Source of the DNA: TMED27 sp041397865
GTDB taxonomy: Bacteria; Pseudomonadota; Alphaproteobacteria; Micavibrionales; Micavibrionaceae
DNA length: 64,000 bases
Assembly (NCBI GenBank): GCA_041397865.1
Contig: JAWKVT010000001.1
Span: forward strand, 434,001-498,000
Reading direction: 5' to 3'
Of this stretch, positions 1 to 8,277 are shown one piece after another; the first letter of the stretch is position 1, and every line of letters starts with the position of its first letter. The notes under the pieces are model-generated. The model did not search any database and was not told where the DNA came from. It worked only from the letters and a program-made list of their open reading frames with translations. Made by a program: the position numbers and the translations under genes.

Positions 1-696
1 CTTCAAACCGTTCATCGCAGAGCCAACAGCAATCCCGGCAAAACCATGCTCGGTAATCGGCGTATCAATAACGCGCTTGGCACCAAACTCATCAAGCAGC
101 CCTTGAGAAACCTTATATGCCCCCTGATATTCAGCGACTTCCTCACCCATCAGGTAAACTGTTTCATCCGCGCGCATTTCCTCTGCCATCGCATCGCGCA
201 AAGCCTCACGCACAGTCATATCCTTCACTTCAGTGAAAGACGCCTCATCAAACGGCGGCGGCTCCAGAACCGCGCCTTGCGCATACAAAATGTCGCGATT
301 TTCAATCACCGCACCTTCGGGCTGGCTGGCTATCCCCTCACCCACTACACTAACGCCCGAAGTCACAACTTCAGGTGAAGCCCCGTTGCCCTCTTCCTCA
401 GGGAGAGGGCTGGGTGAGGGTGTATCAACCTCACCAATATCATCCGCGCTCTCACCATCTTCCAACAATACCGCAATCGCCGTATTCACCGCCACACCTT
501 CGGTGCCTTCCGCAATCAAAATTTTCCCTATTACACCCTCATCAACGGCCTCGACCTCCATCGTGGCTTTATCCGTTTCAATCTCGGCAATCACGTCTCC
601 GGCCTCAACCTTGTCCCCTTCAGCCTTCAGCCACTTGGCCAAATTCCCTTCCGTCATCGTTGGCGATAGCGCCGGCATTAAAATATTTGTTGGCAT
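1..696 (-). CDS. pdhB: Pyruvate dehydrogenase E1 beta subunit with N-terminal lipoyl domain (3' end cut by window edge)
   Basis: This is the beta subunit of the E1 component, which decarboxylates pyruvate with thiamine diphosphate and passes the acetyl group to lipoyl groups. Residues 1-80 form a lipoyl domain; the lipoylated lysine is K43 in the motif ETDKA. A Pro/Glu-rich linker follows (about 85-135), then the start of the transketolase pyrimidine-binding domain (VREALRDAMAEEM; GEEVAEYQGAYK; ITEHGFAG). Lipoyl-bearing E1 beta is typical of Alphaproteobacteria. The ATG is preceded by AGAGGAAA. It lies 12 nt after the GNAT gene, so it is probably co-transcribed with it and pdhA. Part of the linker is encoded by a small palindromic repeat (388-422). 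Only the first 232 codons are in the window. Confidence 0.96.
   Translation of the reverse strand, partial: MPTNILMPALSPTMTEGNLAKWLKAEGDKVEAGDVIAEIETDKATMEVEAVDEGVIGKILIAEGTEGVAVNTAIAVLLEDGESADDIGEVDTPSPSPLPEEEGNGASPEVVTSGVSVVGEGIASQPEGAVIENRDILYAQGAVLEPPPFDEASFTEVKDMTVREALRDAMAEEMRADETVYLMGEEVAEYQGAYKVSQGLLDEFGAKRVIDTPITEHGFAGIAVGSAMNGLK
388..422. repeat. Small palindromic repeat inside pdhB, read in frame
   Basis: The stretch 388-410 is an 11-bp-arm imperfect palindrome (GCCCTCTTCCT / AGGGAGAGGGC, one mismatch). It is followed by TGGGTGAGGGTGT. The same layout, a CCCTC/GAGGG palindrome followed by a G-rich tail ending in GAGGGTGT, occurs in non-coding DNA at 21044-21080. In pdhB it is translated without a stop as TPSPSPLPEEEG, inside the linker between lipoyl and catalytic domains. 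It therefore looks like a mobile palindromic unit tolerated in a flexible linker. Confidence 0.6.
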
Positions 697-708
697 AACC
701 TTTTTCCT

Positions 709-1728
709 CTAAACAACTTTCGTAAACAAAAAAGCCTCACAATGGCAGGGATGACCGCAATTAGGGCATGAATACCCCTGCTCAACACTCTCTTTATTCC
801 AAAACGCTTTAAAAGAAGCCCTTTGAACAAAATCGCAGGCCAGAAGAATAGGAGCAATATGAACCTTGTCCGTCTTCCAGCCAATCGAAAAAATCATATT
901 CACACCGGATTTTTCAAGCGCCTCTATGGATTTTTTCACAAGCCGCCGCCCTGCGCCCATCTTCTGAAAATCCTTACCCACAGCCACAGATTTCAAACAC
1001 CCGATCTTCCCCGCCTCATCGGCCTGCTTGATATCAGGCGGAGTTTTCCAGCTTTGATCCTTCAAAGACCCTTGAAACGCACCCTTTTCCAAACGCTCCG
1101 ACATTGAAAAACCAATAACTTTTCCATCATACTCAGCGACATAGCAATTCTTCAAATGGCTCTGAATATCTGCTGCGTTTAAATATCCTTCACCAAGCTC
1201 CTGACACGATAAATGCAAGATTCGCCCCACATCCTTTTCCTGCGCTCGGCGAACCTGAACCGGAAGATTTTTAACAAGCGTATACTTTCCATGCTCTATG
1301 TTGCGGTTCTGAGAATCATACCCGGCCCAAAGCCCCTCCAGAACGTCATCGCTTTTTTGCTCAAAAATAAAAACGCCCAGACCGGAATCGGTATGGCTCT
1401 TGGCCTTGTAAAAACCGTAAACATGCCCGCTGGCCCGGTCGATCGCACCGCTCAGCTTCCATCCCCTGTTCGTGTCTTCATTATGGTCGTCACCCGTAAT
1501 TTTAAGCCCGCGCTGCCTGATCTTCAAAACATCGCGCTGTACAACGCTTTCCCCCTCAACCAGATCGTCATAATAGCTTTTGTAATCCCCGCTCAGGGAA
1601 TAGCGGCGCTCTTCCGCCAGATCACGCATCCTTTTAATACCCCAGATCAAAAGCGCACTCACGCCCGCACCCAAAACCGCCGCAAGGGTGTTCTCAAAAA
1701 CCGCATAATATGGAACGGCAATATCCAT
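709..1728 (-). CDS. Membrane-anchored GNAT-family acetyltransferase with C-terminal Cys/His cluster
   Basis: This 339-residue protein has four recognisable parts. There is one membrane segment at about residues 12-30. A beta-rich region of unknown type follows (about 40-155). A GNAT acyltransferase domain spans about 158-310, with the acetyl-CoA loop pattern QKMGAG near residue 258. The tail has a CPNCGHPCHC cluster (C321, C324, C328, C330) that could hold zinc. The substrate is unknown. The gene sits between pdhA and pdhB and its stop is 12 nt before pdhB, so it should be expressed with pyruvate dehydrogenase, which makes acetyl-CoA. A protein or small-molecule N-acetyltransferase is the family expectation; any link to PDH control is inference from position only. 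Confidence 0.75.
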   Translation of the reverse strand: MDIAVPYYAVFENTLAAVLGAGVSALLIWGIKRMRDLAEERRYSLSGDYKSYYDDLVEGESVVQRDVLKIRQRGLKITGDDHNEDTNRGWKLSGAIDRASGHVYGFYKAKSHTDSGLGVFIFEQKSDDVLEGLWAGYDSQNRNIEHGKYTLVKNLPVQVRRAQEKDVGRILHLSCQELGEGYLNAADIQSHLKNCYVAEYDGKVIGFSMSERLEKGAFQGSLKDQSWKTPPDIKQADEAGKIGCLKSVAVGKDFQKMGAGRRLVKKSIEALEKSGVNMIFSIGWKTDKVHIAPILLACDFVQRASFKAFWNKESVEQGYSCPNCGHPCHCEAFLFTKVV

Positions 1729-1747
1729 TATTTACCTATTCTCCATT

Positions 1748-1873
1748 CTACCCAAAGCAGCCAATAAAATATCTGGATATCGGATCCCCCGTATCGAACG
1801 CAGGATCCAAAACGTAAAGAGGAAACACAAACAGAGCTACGATAAGCACAATAACAACAAACTTGCTAAACAC
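1748..1873 (-). CDS. Possible 41-residue single-pass membrane protein
   Basis: A short reading frame starts with GTG at 1873, has GGAGG seven bases upstream, and ends with TAG 19 nt before the GNAT start. The product begins MFSKFVVIVLIVALFVF, a clear hydrophobic helix, followed by a short polar tail containing DPAFDTGDP. It has no recognised family. The good ribosome site and the hydrophobic pattern argue for a real gene, but at this length chance is possible. It would be co-transcribed with pdhA and the GNAT gene. Confidence 0.4.
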   Translation of the reverse strand: MFSKFVVIVLIVALFVFPLYVLDPAFDTGDPISRYFIGCFG

Positions 1874-1890
1874 GCCCAAGCCTCCAAAAA

Positions 1891-1930
1891 ATCTTCGTGT
1901 TTTCTTCCTGTACTTCCTGTCTTCGTGGTG
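1891..1930. repeat. Single-arm copy of the ACCACGAAG repeat family
   Basis: On the minus strand the run reads CACCACGAAGACAGGAAG followed by further AGGAAG and CACGAAG units. It resembles the arms at 3600-3746 and 44708-44779. It lies just downstream of pdhA, between pdhA and the small membrane ORF. Here only one arm is visible, so no hairpin forms. Confidence 0.5.
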
Positions 1931-1939
1931 AAAAAGCTA

Positions 1940-3013
1940 TCACTCATCCACCTCAACCAAAACATCCGTCCAAAGCTCATGCTCACCGGGCTCCGGGCTT
2001 TCCTGCGCGAACGTCGCCGCTTCATTGACAATCGCCTTAATCTCTTTATCAATCGCCTTCAGTTCTTCCTCTGCAACGCCCATATCCGCCATCATGTCTT
2101 TCACATGCGTAATCGGATCGCGATCCTCTTTCATCGACGCAACCTCTTCTTTCGTCCGGTATTTCGCCGGATCACTCATCGAATGCCCGCGATAGCGATA
2201 CGTCATCACCTCCAGAACATACGGCCCGTTGCCGCTGCGCACATAGTCAAGCGCCTGACGCGCCGCCGCCTGCACCGCAAATACATCCATCCCGTCAACT
2301 TGTTCGCCGGGAATGCCGTAACCTTCCCCGCGCTTATAAAGCTGCCCAGCGGAGGAGCGCGATACAGAAGTGCCCATCCCGTACTGATTATTCTCAATCA
2401 CAAACAGCACCGGCAGATCCCACAGCGCTGCCATGTTATAACATTCCGCAACCTGCCCCTGGTTCGACGCGCCGTCCCCCATATAGGCCACAGCCACCCC
2501 GCCGTCGCCTTTATATTTATGCGCAAAGCCCAGCCCCGCGCCAATCGCCGTCCCCGCGCCGACAATGCCGTGCCCGCCAAAAAACCCTTCTTCTTTCGAA
2601 AACATATGCATCGAGCCGCCCTTGCCACGCGAATAGCCGTCAATCCGTCCGGTCAACTCCGCCATAATGCCCTTCGGGTCCATCCCGCACGCCAGCATAT
2701 GCGCATGATCGCGATACGATGTCACAACCGTATCCTGCGGCTCCTGCACAGACTGAATACCCGTAACCACAGCTTCCTGCCCGATATAAAGATGACAGAA
2801 ACCGCCAATCAGCCCCATACCGTAAAGCTGCCCGGCTTTTTCCTCAAACCGGCGGATCATCAACATATCCCGATACAGCTTTTGCAGCTCCTCCACCGTC
2901 GGATTCGTCTCGCTATTGGAAACACTTTTAAGCGCGGGCTTCCCGGAAGCCTGCTGCACAGGCTTTTTCCCCGCCTTTTTACCCGATGATTTTTTAGCTT
3001 TTGAACTCGCCAC
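1940..3013 (-). CDS. pdhA: Pyruvate dehydrogenase E1 alpha subunit
   Basis: This is the alpha subunit of pyruvate dehydrogenase E1. The thiamine diphosphate motif starts with GDGASNQG (about residue 179) and ends with the usual ENN about 30 residues later. Other family marks are YRDHAHMLACG, GKGGSMHMF, GGHGIVG and YRYRGHSMSDPAKYR. A GTG start at 3013 is preferred because GGAGG lies eight bases upstream, giving 357 residues; an in-frame ATG further upstream (3061) has no good ribosome site and would add 16 residues. The first about 35 residues are Lys/Ser-rich and probably disordered. It heads the pdhA - small ORF - GNAT - pdhB run. Confidence 0.97.
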   Translation of the reverse strand: MASSKAKKSSGKKAGKKPVQQASGKPALKSVSNSETNPTVEELQKLYRDMLMIRRFEEKAGQLYGMGLIGGFCHLYIGQEAVVTGIQSVQEPQDTVVTSYRDHAHMLACGMDPKGIMAELTGRIDGYSRGKGGSMHMFSKEEGFFGGHGIVGAGTAIGAGLGFAHKYKGDGGVAVAYMGDGASNQGQVAECYNMAALWDLPVLFVIENNQYGMGTSVSRSSAGQLYKRGEGYGIPGEQVDGMDVFAVQAAARQALDYVRSGNGPYVLEVMTYRYRGHSMSDPAKYRTKEEVASMKEDRDPITHVKDMMADMGVAEEELKAIDKEIKAIVNEAATFAQESPEPGEHELWTDVLVEVDE

Positions 3014-3156
3014 GATAACCGCCTCCGTATCTCCACACGTTGAACAAAAAAAGAGATACATTGGCTACACCATTTTCAAACACCACACCAGCAAAAAACG
3101 CGCATTTGTGCGGCGCAACATACTGAAAAGAAACAAGTTTTTATGATTTTTGTAAT

Positions 3157-3468
3157 TTAATTAGCAAGAAAAACAATCTCGTCAACCCGCCTGTAACCAA
3201 GGACCAGCCTCACCTGCTCCTCCAAAAGGTCTTTATCCACCGACCCCGGGCGCATCATCACAACCTTTTTCTGCAAAGAATCTTTCGTATATGATGCCGC
3301 AGCCTTTTCTTGCGACAATGTCTCTATTTGCTTCTCAAGCGCATAAAGTTTAACCACTGAACGGCTTCCCAAAAGCGCATGATAGGAAAAATACACGCAC
3401 AAACACACCCCGATAAGGGCCAGAATGTTTTCACGAAAAAGCTGGCTGTGAGAGATAAGTTTGTTCAT
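3157..3468 (-). CDS. ftsB: Cell division protein FtsB (septum formation initiator, DivIC family)
   Basis: The product has 103 residues: a short cytoplasmic tail, one membrane helix (about 13-33) and a periplasmic coiled coil (about 40-70, with repeated Leu/Glu/Lys). It ends with the conserved region RPGSVDKDLLEEQVRLVLGY. FtsB bridges FtsL and FtsQ and helps activate septal wall synthesis. Its place between eno and pdhA is the usual alphaproteobacterial position. The ribosome site is weak (GGCGGC). A GAAC-N7-GAAC direct repeat lies about 70 bp upstream. Confidence 0.9.
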   Translation of the reverse strand: MNKLISHSQLFRENILALIGVCLCVYFSYHALLGSRSVVKLYALEKQIETLSQEKAAASYTKDSLQKKVVMMRPGSVDKDLLEEQVRLVLGYRRVDEIVFLAN

Positions 3469-3537
3469 GCCGCCATTGAATCACAAACCAAGTCTGTGGA
3501 CAAGCCAAAAAATACAATTGATTCAAAGCCTTAATGA

Positions 3538-3552
3538 GAACAAAAAAAGAAC
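3538..3552. promoter_or_regulatory. SOS-box-like direct repeat upstream of ftsB
   Basis: GAAC, seven A residues, GAAC: this matches the alphaproteobacterial LexA box GAAC-N7-GAAC exactly at its eight defined bases. It lies about 70 bp upstream of the ftsB start. About two such matches are expected by chance in a window of this size, so it is only a candidate. Confidence 0.25.
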
Positions 3553-3599
3553 AAGCACCGTAAGCGATTCTAATGACTCACAAAATTATTTTTGATTTT

Positions 3600-3746
3600 T
3601 TAACCACGAAGTCACAAAAAGCACGAAGAGGTAGAGAAAAGACAAAAGCGCCGCAGGCAATAACTAACAAACGGCATGCCTTGAGTTTTGTTTTATTGCA
3701 CCTTCGACACGGTTAAGAAAAAACACTTAGTGCTCTTCGTGGTTAA
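3600..3746. repeat. Inverted repeat, ACCACGAAG family, between eno and ftsB
   Basis: Arms TTAACCACGAAG (3600-3611) and CTTCGTGGTTAA (3735-3746) are exact complements; related units (GCACGAAGAG, AGTGCTCTTCG) sit just inside. About 120 bp of sequence without a gene separates them. The distal arm lies directly behind the eno stop codon, so the unit could end or process the eno transcript. The same family recurs at 44708-44779. Confidence 0.6.
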
Positions 3747-3752
3747 AAGAGC

Positions 3753-5066
3753 CTAAGCCGCTTTTCCCGCCTTCCGCTGCACCGCCACCGGCGCGCGCAA
3801 GAAACCTCCCGCCTCATAGGCAGCCTGCGATCCCAACTCCTCTTCAATCCGCAAGAGCTGGTTGTATTTCACGGTGCGATCAGACCGCGACAATGAACCT
3901 GTCTTAATCTGCCCCGCATTCGTCGCCACGGCCAGATCAGCAATCGTCGCATCCTCTGTCTCCCCGCTGCGATGCGACAGAACAACCCCGAAATTGGCCT
4001 TTTTCGCCATCTCAATCGCCTCAAGCGTTTCCGAAAGTGTCCCGATCTGGTTGACCTTCACCAAAATCGCATTCCCGGCCCGTTCCTCAATCCCGCGCGC
4101 CAACCGCTCCGGGTTGGTTACATAAAGATCATCCCCGACAAGCTGCACCTTATCACCAAGCGCGCCCGTCAAATCACTCCAGCCCGCCCAGTCATCCTCG
4201 GCCAGCCCGTCCTCAATCGAAACAATCGGGTATTTCGCGCAAAGACCTTCATAGTAGCGGATCATCTCATCGGCCCCTAAAACCTTCCCTTCACCCTCCA
4301 GATGGTATTTTCCATCCTTGAAAAACTCTGTCGAGGCCGCATCAAGAGCCAGCGCAATATCCTCGCCCACACGATACCCCGCCGCCTCAATCGAGCGCAT
4401 AATAAAGTCCAGAGCCTCTTCGGAAGACTTCACCCCCGGCGCAAAACCGCCCTCGTCTCCAACATTCGTATTATGCCCCGCCGCCGAAAGCTGTTTTTTC
4501 AGCGCATGAAACACCTCCGCCCCCGCGCGCAGCCCCTCGGAAAAATTCGGTGCCGAAACCGGCATAATCATGAACTCCTGAATATCCACCGGGTTGTCGG
4601 CATGCGCCCCGCCATTAATAATATTCATCATCGGCATCGGCAGCTTATGCGCAAACGCCCCGCCAATATAGCGGTACAGCGGCATATCCAACTCATCGGC
4701 CATCGCCTTGGCCACCGCCATGGAAACGCCCAAAATCGCATTCGCGCCCAAACGGCCCTTATTCGCCGTCCCGTCCAGCTTGATCATCTCCTGATCAATG
4801 AAAAGCTGATCCTCCGCATCCGCGCCCTTAAGCGCCTCGTAAATCTCGGTATTCACATTATCAACAGCCTTACTCACGCCCTTACCCAGATACCGGGCCT
4901 TATCGCCATCGCGCAGCTCCACCGCTTCATAAGCCCCCGTCGACGCCCCCGAAGGCACCGCCGCACGCCCCCGCGCGCCGCTCTCAAGAACAACATCAAC
5001 CTCCACAGTCGGGTTCCCCCGGCTGTCTAAAATTTCACGGGCATGAATATCGAGTATGGCGGTCAT
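3753..5066 (-). CDS. eno: Enolase
   Basis: Enolase interconverts 2-phosphoglycerate and phosphoenolpyruvate in glycolysis and is also a degradosome partner in many bacteria. The 437-residue length is normal. Catalytic residues are visible: E205 in NVGDEGGFAPG and K337 in LVKVNQIGT. The magnesium ligands are D242, E285 (SIEDG) and D312 (GDDLYVTN). SHRSGETED and the KTGSLSRSDR loop are intact. It is followed by ftsB and pdhA, as expected. The last residues (QRKAGKAA) form a short basic tail. Confidence 0.98.
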   Translation of the reverse strand: MTAILDIHAREILDSRGNPTVEVDVVLESGARGRAAVPSGASTGAYEAVELRDGDKARYLGKGVSKAVDNVNTEIYEALKGADAEDQLFIDQEMIKLDGTANKGRLGANAILGVSMAVAKAMADELDMPLYRYIGGAFAHKLPMPMMNIINGGAHADNPVDIQEFMIMPVSAPNFSEGLRAGAEVFHALKKQLSAAGHNTNVGDEGGFAPGVKSSEEALDFIMRSIEAAGYRVGEDIALALDAASTEFFKDGKYHLEGEGKVLGADEMIRYYEGLCAKYPIVSIEDGLAEDDWAGWSDLTGALGDKVQLVGDDLYVTNPERLARGIEERAGNAILVKVNQIGTLSETLEAIEMAKKANFGVVLSHRSGETEDATIADLAVATNAGQIKTGSLSRSDRTVKYNQLLRIEEELGSQAAYEAGGFLRAPVAVQRKAGKAA

Positions 5067-5179
5067 GATGAGTCAAAATCCTTTTTGCAAATTAAGTGAT
5101 AGGCAATTCAAAGTTCCGCTATATATGCAACACCCGGAGGATCCGCGCAACAGGGTTTTAAAAAATTTTCATAAAAACC

Positions 5180-5209
5180 TTGACACCGCATAACAACGGC
5201 TGATACAAC
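5180..5209 (+). promoter_or_regulatory. Putative sigma-70 promoter for the broken orphan gene
   Basis: TTGACA at 5180-5185 and TACAAC at 5204-5209 with an 18-bp gap, about 30 bp before an AAGGAG ribosome site and the ATG at 5241. The -35 is perfect and the -10 is weak. Confidence 0.4.
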
Positions 5210-5240
5210 CCCATAAATTTTTATGTATAAGGAGTGCGAA

Positions 5241-6194
5241 ATGTTAAATTGGTTCAAAAAAGCCCCCCCCGGTTGGGGAACAAGACCCGGTCAAAGCTAT
5301 AGCAAAACGCGAACTCAAAACACATGACGATATAATGCAGGCCATAACGGACCTGAAAGAAGCCGCCCCAAAGAACAACGAGTTTGTAGGAGGTGCCGCT
5401 GACCAAATTGTAAAACTTACGGATGAGCACGTAATTTTCGTTTACAAACGCGACGACGAACTGATGACACACGCCATTTCCGCCCTAAAAACTATGAAAT
5501 ATGGCGCTAATAAACTTTCACAGCTCGCAGGAATCGAAAAGCAAAGAACAGACAGCACCACGCCAACGCATGAAGACGAAATTATTGCGGCCATTTTAGA
5601 AATTGGCGGCCAAGATGCTGTCGAAGCCCTAGGGGGTACAGTAGGTATATACTATCCAGAAAAAGCTGCGATTGCGCTTGAAAGTCTTGACACCTCCAAT
5701 ACTGTTAAAGAGCTCCACAACATAACTTACGTTAGCCTTAGCTATCCCTTAAAGCCTTGTTACGCGCAAAGCTTGCACTCTTTTTGGCCGCATTGCACGA
5801 GAAGGTCGTATCCGGAGATTTTAAAAACGTCCGGAAAGACTCTATTCGCCAGGCAGTAGAACAGCAATGCGAAAAGCTGACAGACGTTCATGCGCTTCTG
5901 GCTTCCTTAAAGGGAGGAAAAGTAGTACAAACTCGCAGGCCGGAATGCATTGCAGCATGGGACGATAACCCCATCATAAGTTATGCGTATAAACCGGGGG
6001 ATTCTTCCGTATCTGAAGACACGATCAGCGCGCTACGAGAAGCATTTGAAAGAGTTGATGCCGCTGGAATCACTAAGAAAAAATACACGCCTTTATTTAA
6101 TGGAATTGTTGAGTTGCACCAACACAACATGAAAGAAGTGCAAAAACTGGAAAAGCAGCGCGCCGCACTTTTGGGCCATCACACAAACGGCTAA
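5241..6194 (+). pseudogene. Orphan gene of unknown function, broken by two frame changes
   Basis: An ATG at 5241 with a strong AAGGAG site opens a frame (MLNWFKKAPP) that stops at 5327. The frame is interrupted at a run of eight C (5253-5260). With seven C it would run on into the 5335-5859 frame without a stop. A second frame change lies near 5733-5757, where the text moves from NITYVSLS to LKALLRAKLALFLAALHEK and then continues to 6194. The restored product would have about 315 residues, be mostly helical and soluble, and lack any motif I recognise. It could be a decaying gene, a phase-variable gene switched by the C run, or a real gene with two sequence errors. It is the only plus-strand gene among its minus-strand neighbours and meets the next gene tail to tail. 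Confidence 0.55.
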
Positions 6195-6198
6195 AAAC

Positions 6199-6597
6199 TC
6201 AGGCTTCCGTATCCACTTCCTGCCCGGTTTCGGATTCGGAAACGCCGCCGCTATCCACAACCTGCACCAAAGACCGCGCAAGCTTGCTGGTCGGCGTCCC
6301 CGCGCGCAACGCCAGAATTTCCTGCTGCAACCCTTCAATCGTAGCGGTAGCACCAAGCCCCAAAGAAAAAATCGCATTAAAATTCGCCGTAGTAGACGCC
6401 AGAAACTGCTTGTTCAAAAAACGCGCATTGCGCGACAAACCAATCCCGTCCACCCTGTTCGAACGCCCGATATCAAGAATATCAACCGCGCCAATCCCCC
6501 CGTCACCCAGCACAGTCGCCTGCCCGGCGGAAATACCCTGCCTGTTGGCAAGCGTCGCCGCGCTCAAATAACCTGATGCTCCGGGAATTGTAACCAA
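6199..6597 (-). CDS. Conserved-looking protein of unknown function
   Basis: The product has 132 residues and starts with TTG; AGGAGG lies seven bases upstream, which fixes the start. It is rich in Gly, Ala, Ser and Leu, has no signal peptide or membrane helix, and has a helical middle (IEGLQQEILALRAG). The acidic tail is SESETGQEVDTEA. I recognise no family. It ends four bases from the end of the broken plus-strand gene. Confidence 0.6.
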   Translation of the reverse strand: MVTIPGASGYLSAATLANRQGISAGQATVLGDGGIGAVDILDIGRSNRVDGIGLSRNARFLNKQFLASTTANFNAIFSLGLGATATIEGLQQEILALRAGTPTSKLARSLVQVVDSGGVSESETGQEVDTEA

Positions 6598-6718
6598 GAA
6601 AAAGCCTCCTGCTTGTTAAATCAAGGCGCTCACGCCCTAAAAAGGTTTACTACCTTAGTACTTTCATTCTACCGTTTTTTCGCCGTTTCGTCCAGTTTTT
6701 CAGCGCCCTGCAATAAAC

Positions 6719-7336
6719 TTACATCATCTCATGAATAAGCTCAGACAAAGGCAAAGCCGGGTTTTTACAGCCATTTTCTTCCCTAAGCTGCACCCGCACA
6801 GTCGTTATAACAACCCTGTCTTTAAAACTTTGATCCTGCCATTTTTGTGCAAATTTTTGCTGCCCCGCACTATCACCGATAGCCAGATTAATTTCGGCAA
6901 ATATCATCTCTTCAATGGTGGCATAGTTTTCATCCTCTTGCATCTTCCGGTATTCTTTTCTGGCATCTTGCAAAAACTTGTTTGCACCGCAATGATCGCG
7001 CCCCCCGCGATCCTCACCAATCTCATAAAACTTCGTAAGGTTTGATTTTAAATCATCGGGAATCGAACAACCGTTTCGCTTCCGAACCGCCATTTCAAGA
7101 TTGGCCTTTAAGACAATCTCTTTATGCTCGGCACGAAGAGTTCCGTCTTTAATTTTTTTATCAACTTTGTTTAAAGTTGTTTGCCCCGCTGCCGTTTTAT
7201 CGAGATTAGCATAAATCGCTTCAACCTCACGGTCGATCAGATCGGAAAGGCACTCCTTCGCCGCAAAAGCATAAGAAGAACAAAGCGCCGTAAAGAAAAC
7301 GGTAAAAACAAACAAACGGGGCACAATCTTAAACAT
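6719..7336 (-). CDS. Exported protein of unknown function
   Basis: This 205-residue protein begins with a signal peptide (hydrophobic core FVFTVFFTALCSSY, cleavage expected after AFA near residue 25). The mature part is helical and charged. It has four cysteines (in KECLSD, NGCSIP, DHCGAN, NGCKNP), which suggests disulfides in the periplasm. The two halves resemble each other loosely: each has a helical run followed by a NGC element, so an internal duplication is possible. No family is recognised. It lies downstream of kdsA. Confidence 0.7.
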   Translation of the reverse strand: MFKIVPRLFVFTVFFTALCSSYAFAAKECLSDLIDREVEAIYANLDKTAAGQTTLNKVDKKIKDGTLRAEHKEIVLKANLEMAVRKRNGCSIPDDLKSNLTKFYEIGEDRGGRDHCGANKFLQDARKEYRKMQEDENYATIEEMIFAEINLAIGDSAGQQKFAQKWQDQSFKDRVVITTVRVQLREENGCKNPALPLSELIHEMM

Positions 7337-7364
7337 GTTGAAATATCCTTTATCTTAAAAAAAC

Positions 7365-8216
7365 CTACGAACCCACCTGCACCAAATCCATGGATTTCAC
7401 AAGATCATCAATCGCGCGGGCCTGCGTTAAAAATTCTTCCAGCTTGTCATAGGGTAGCGCAGAAGGCCCGTCGCACTTCGCTTTATCAGGATCTTCATAA
7501 GCCTCGATAAACAGGCCCGCAATCCCGATCGCCATAACCGCCCGCGTCAGATCAGGAACCAGCGCCCGCCGCCCGCCAGACGCGGCACTACCCGGCAGGC
7601 GCATTTGTGACGCATGAACGGTGTCACAGATAATCGGCGTGCCGCCTGTCGCTTCTTTCATAACGCCGAAAGCCATCGGATCGACAACCAGGTTATCATA
7701 CCCCATCGCATGCCCGCGCTCACAGATAATCGTCTGCTCATTCCCGCACTCGGCGAACTTATCGACAATATTACCAACCTGATAGGGCGACATATATTGC
7801 GGTTTTTTAATGTTAATCACCGCGCCCGTCTTGGCCATCGCCTCCACCAGATCGGTCTGGCGCGCCAAAAATGCCGGAATTTGCAACACATCCACCACCT
7901 CGGCCACCGGACCGCATTGGTCAATTTCATGCACATCGGTAATAATCGGCACATTATCAAATTCGGCCTTCACCTTTTGAAAAATCCGAAGCCCCTCCTC
8001 CATACCCACACCGCGATAGCTGTGAATACTGGAACGATTGGCCTTGTCAAAACTGGCTTTAAAGATAAAGGGAATGCCCATCTTATCGGTAATTTTCTTG
8101 TAAACCTCAACAGCTTGAAGCGTAATCGCTTCATCCTCCAGCACATTCAGCCCGCCGAACAAAACGAAGGGCTTGCTATTCGAAATTTCAAGAGATTGGA
8201 CTTTAACCGTTTTCAT
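7365..8216 (-). CDS. kdsA: 3-deoxy-D-manno-octulosonate 8-phosphate synthase
   Basis: KdsA condenses arabinose 5-phosphate and phosphoenolpyruvate to Kdo-8-phosphate for the lipid A core. The start is placed at the ATG at 8216 (MKTVKVQSLEI), giving 283 residues as in the family; an upstream in-frame start would add 13 unconserved residues. Motifs include FGGLNVLED, KASFDKANRSS, TDVHE, KKPQYMSP, CERG and CDTVHASQ. Position 24 is Asn, not Cys, which by family knowledge marks the metal-independent class. It normally neighbours pyrG and eno; here the PIN/RHH pair separates it from pyrG. Confidence 0.97.
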   Translation of the reverse strand: MKTVKVQSLEISNSKPFVLFGGLNVLEDEAITLQAVEVYKKITDKMGIPFIFKASFDKANRSSIHSYRGVGMEEGLRIFQKVKAEFDNVPIITDVHEIDQCGPVAEVVDVLQIPAFLARQTDLVEAMAKTGAVINIKKPQYMSPYQVGNIVDKFAECGNEQTIICERGHAMGYDNLVVDPMAFGVMKEATGGTPIICDTVHASQMRLPGSAASGGRRALVPDLTRAVMAIGIAGLFIEAYEDPDKAKCDGPSALPYDKLEEFLTQARAIDDLVKSMDLVQVGS

Positions 8217-8277
8217 GAAACGCTTGTAACACACAAAGGAAAATCGGCGAAACACATATCACGCCAATCTTCAATAT

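Noticed and set aside
2206..2643. Other-frame minus-strand ORFs inside pdhA
   Set aside because: They lie within a well-supported gene and are Arg/Trp-rich shadows.
1925..2989. Long open frame opposite pdhA; similar long frames lie opposite pyrG, lpxD, bamA, dnaE and nuoL
   Set aside because: They mirror real genes with strong motifs, show His/Arg/Pro-rich nonsense composition, and have no ribosome sites or families.
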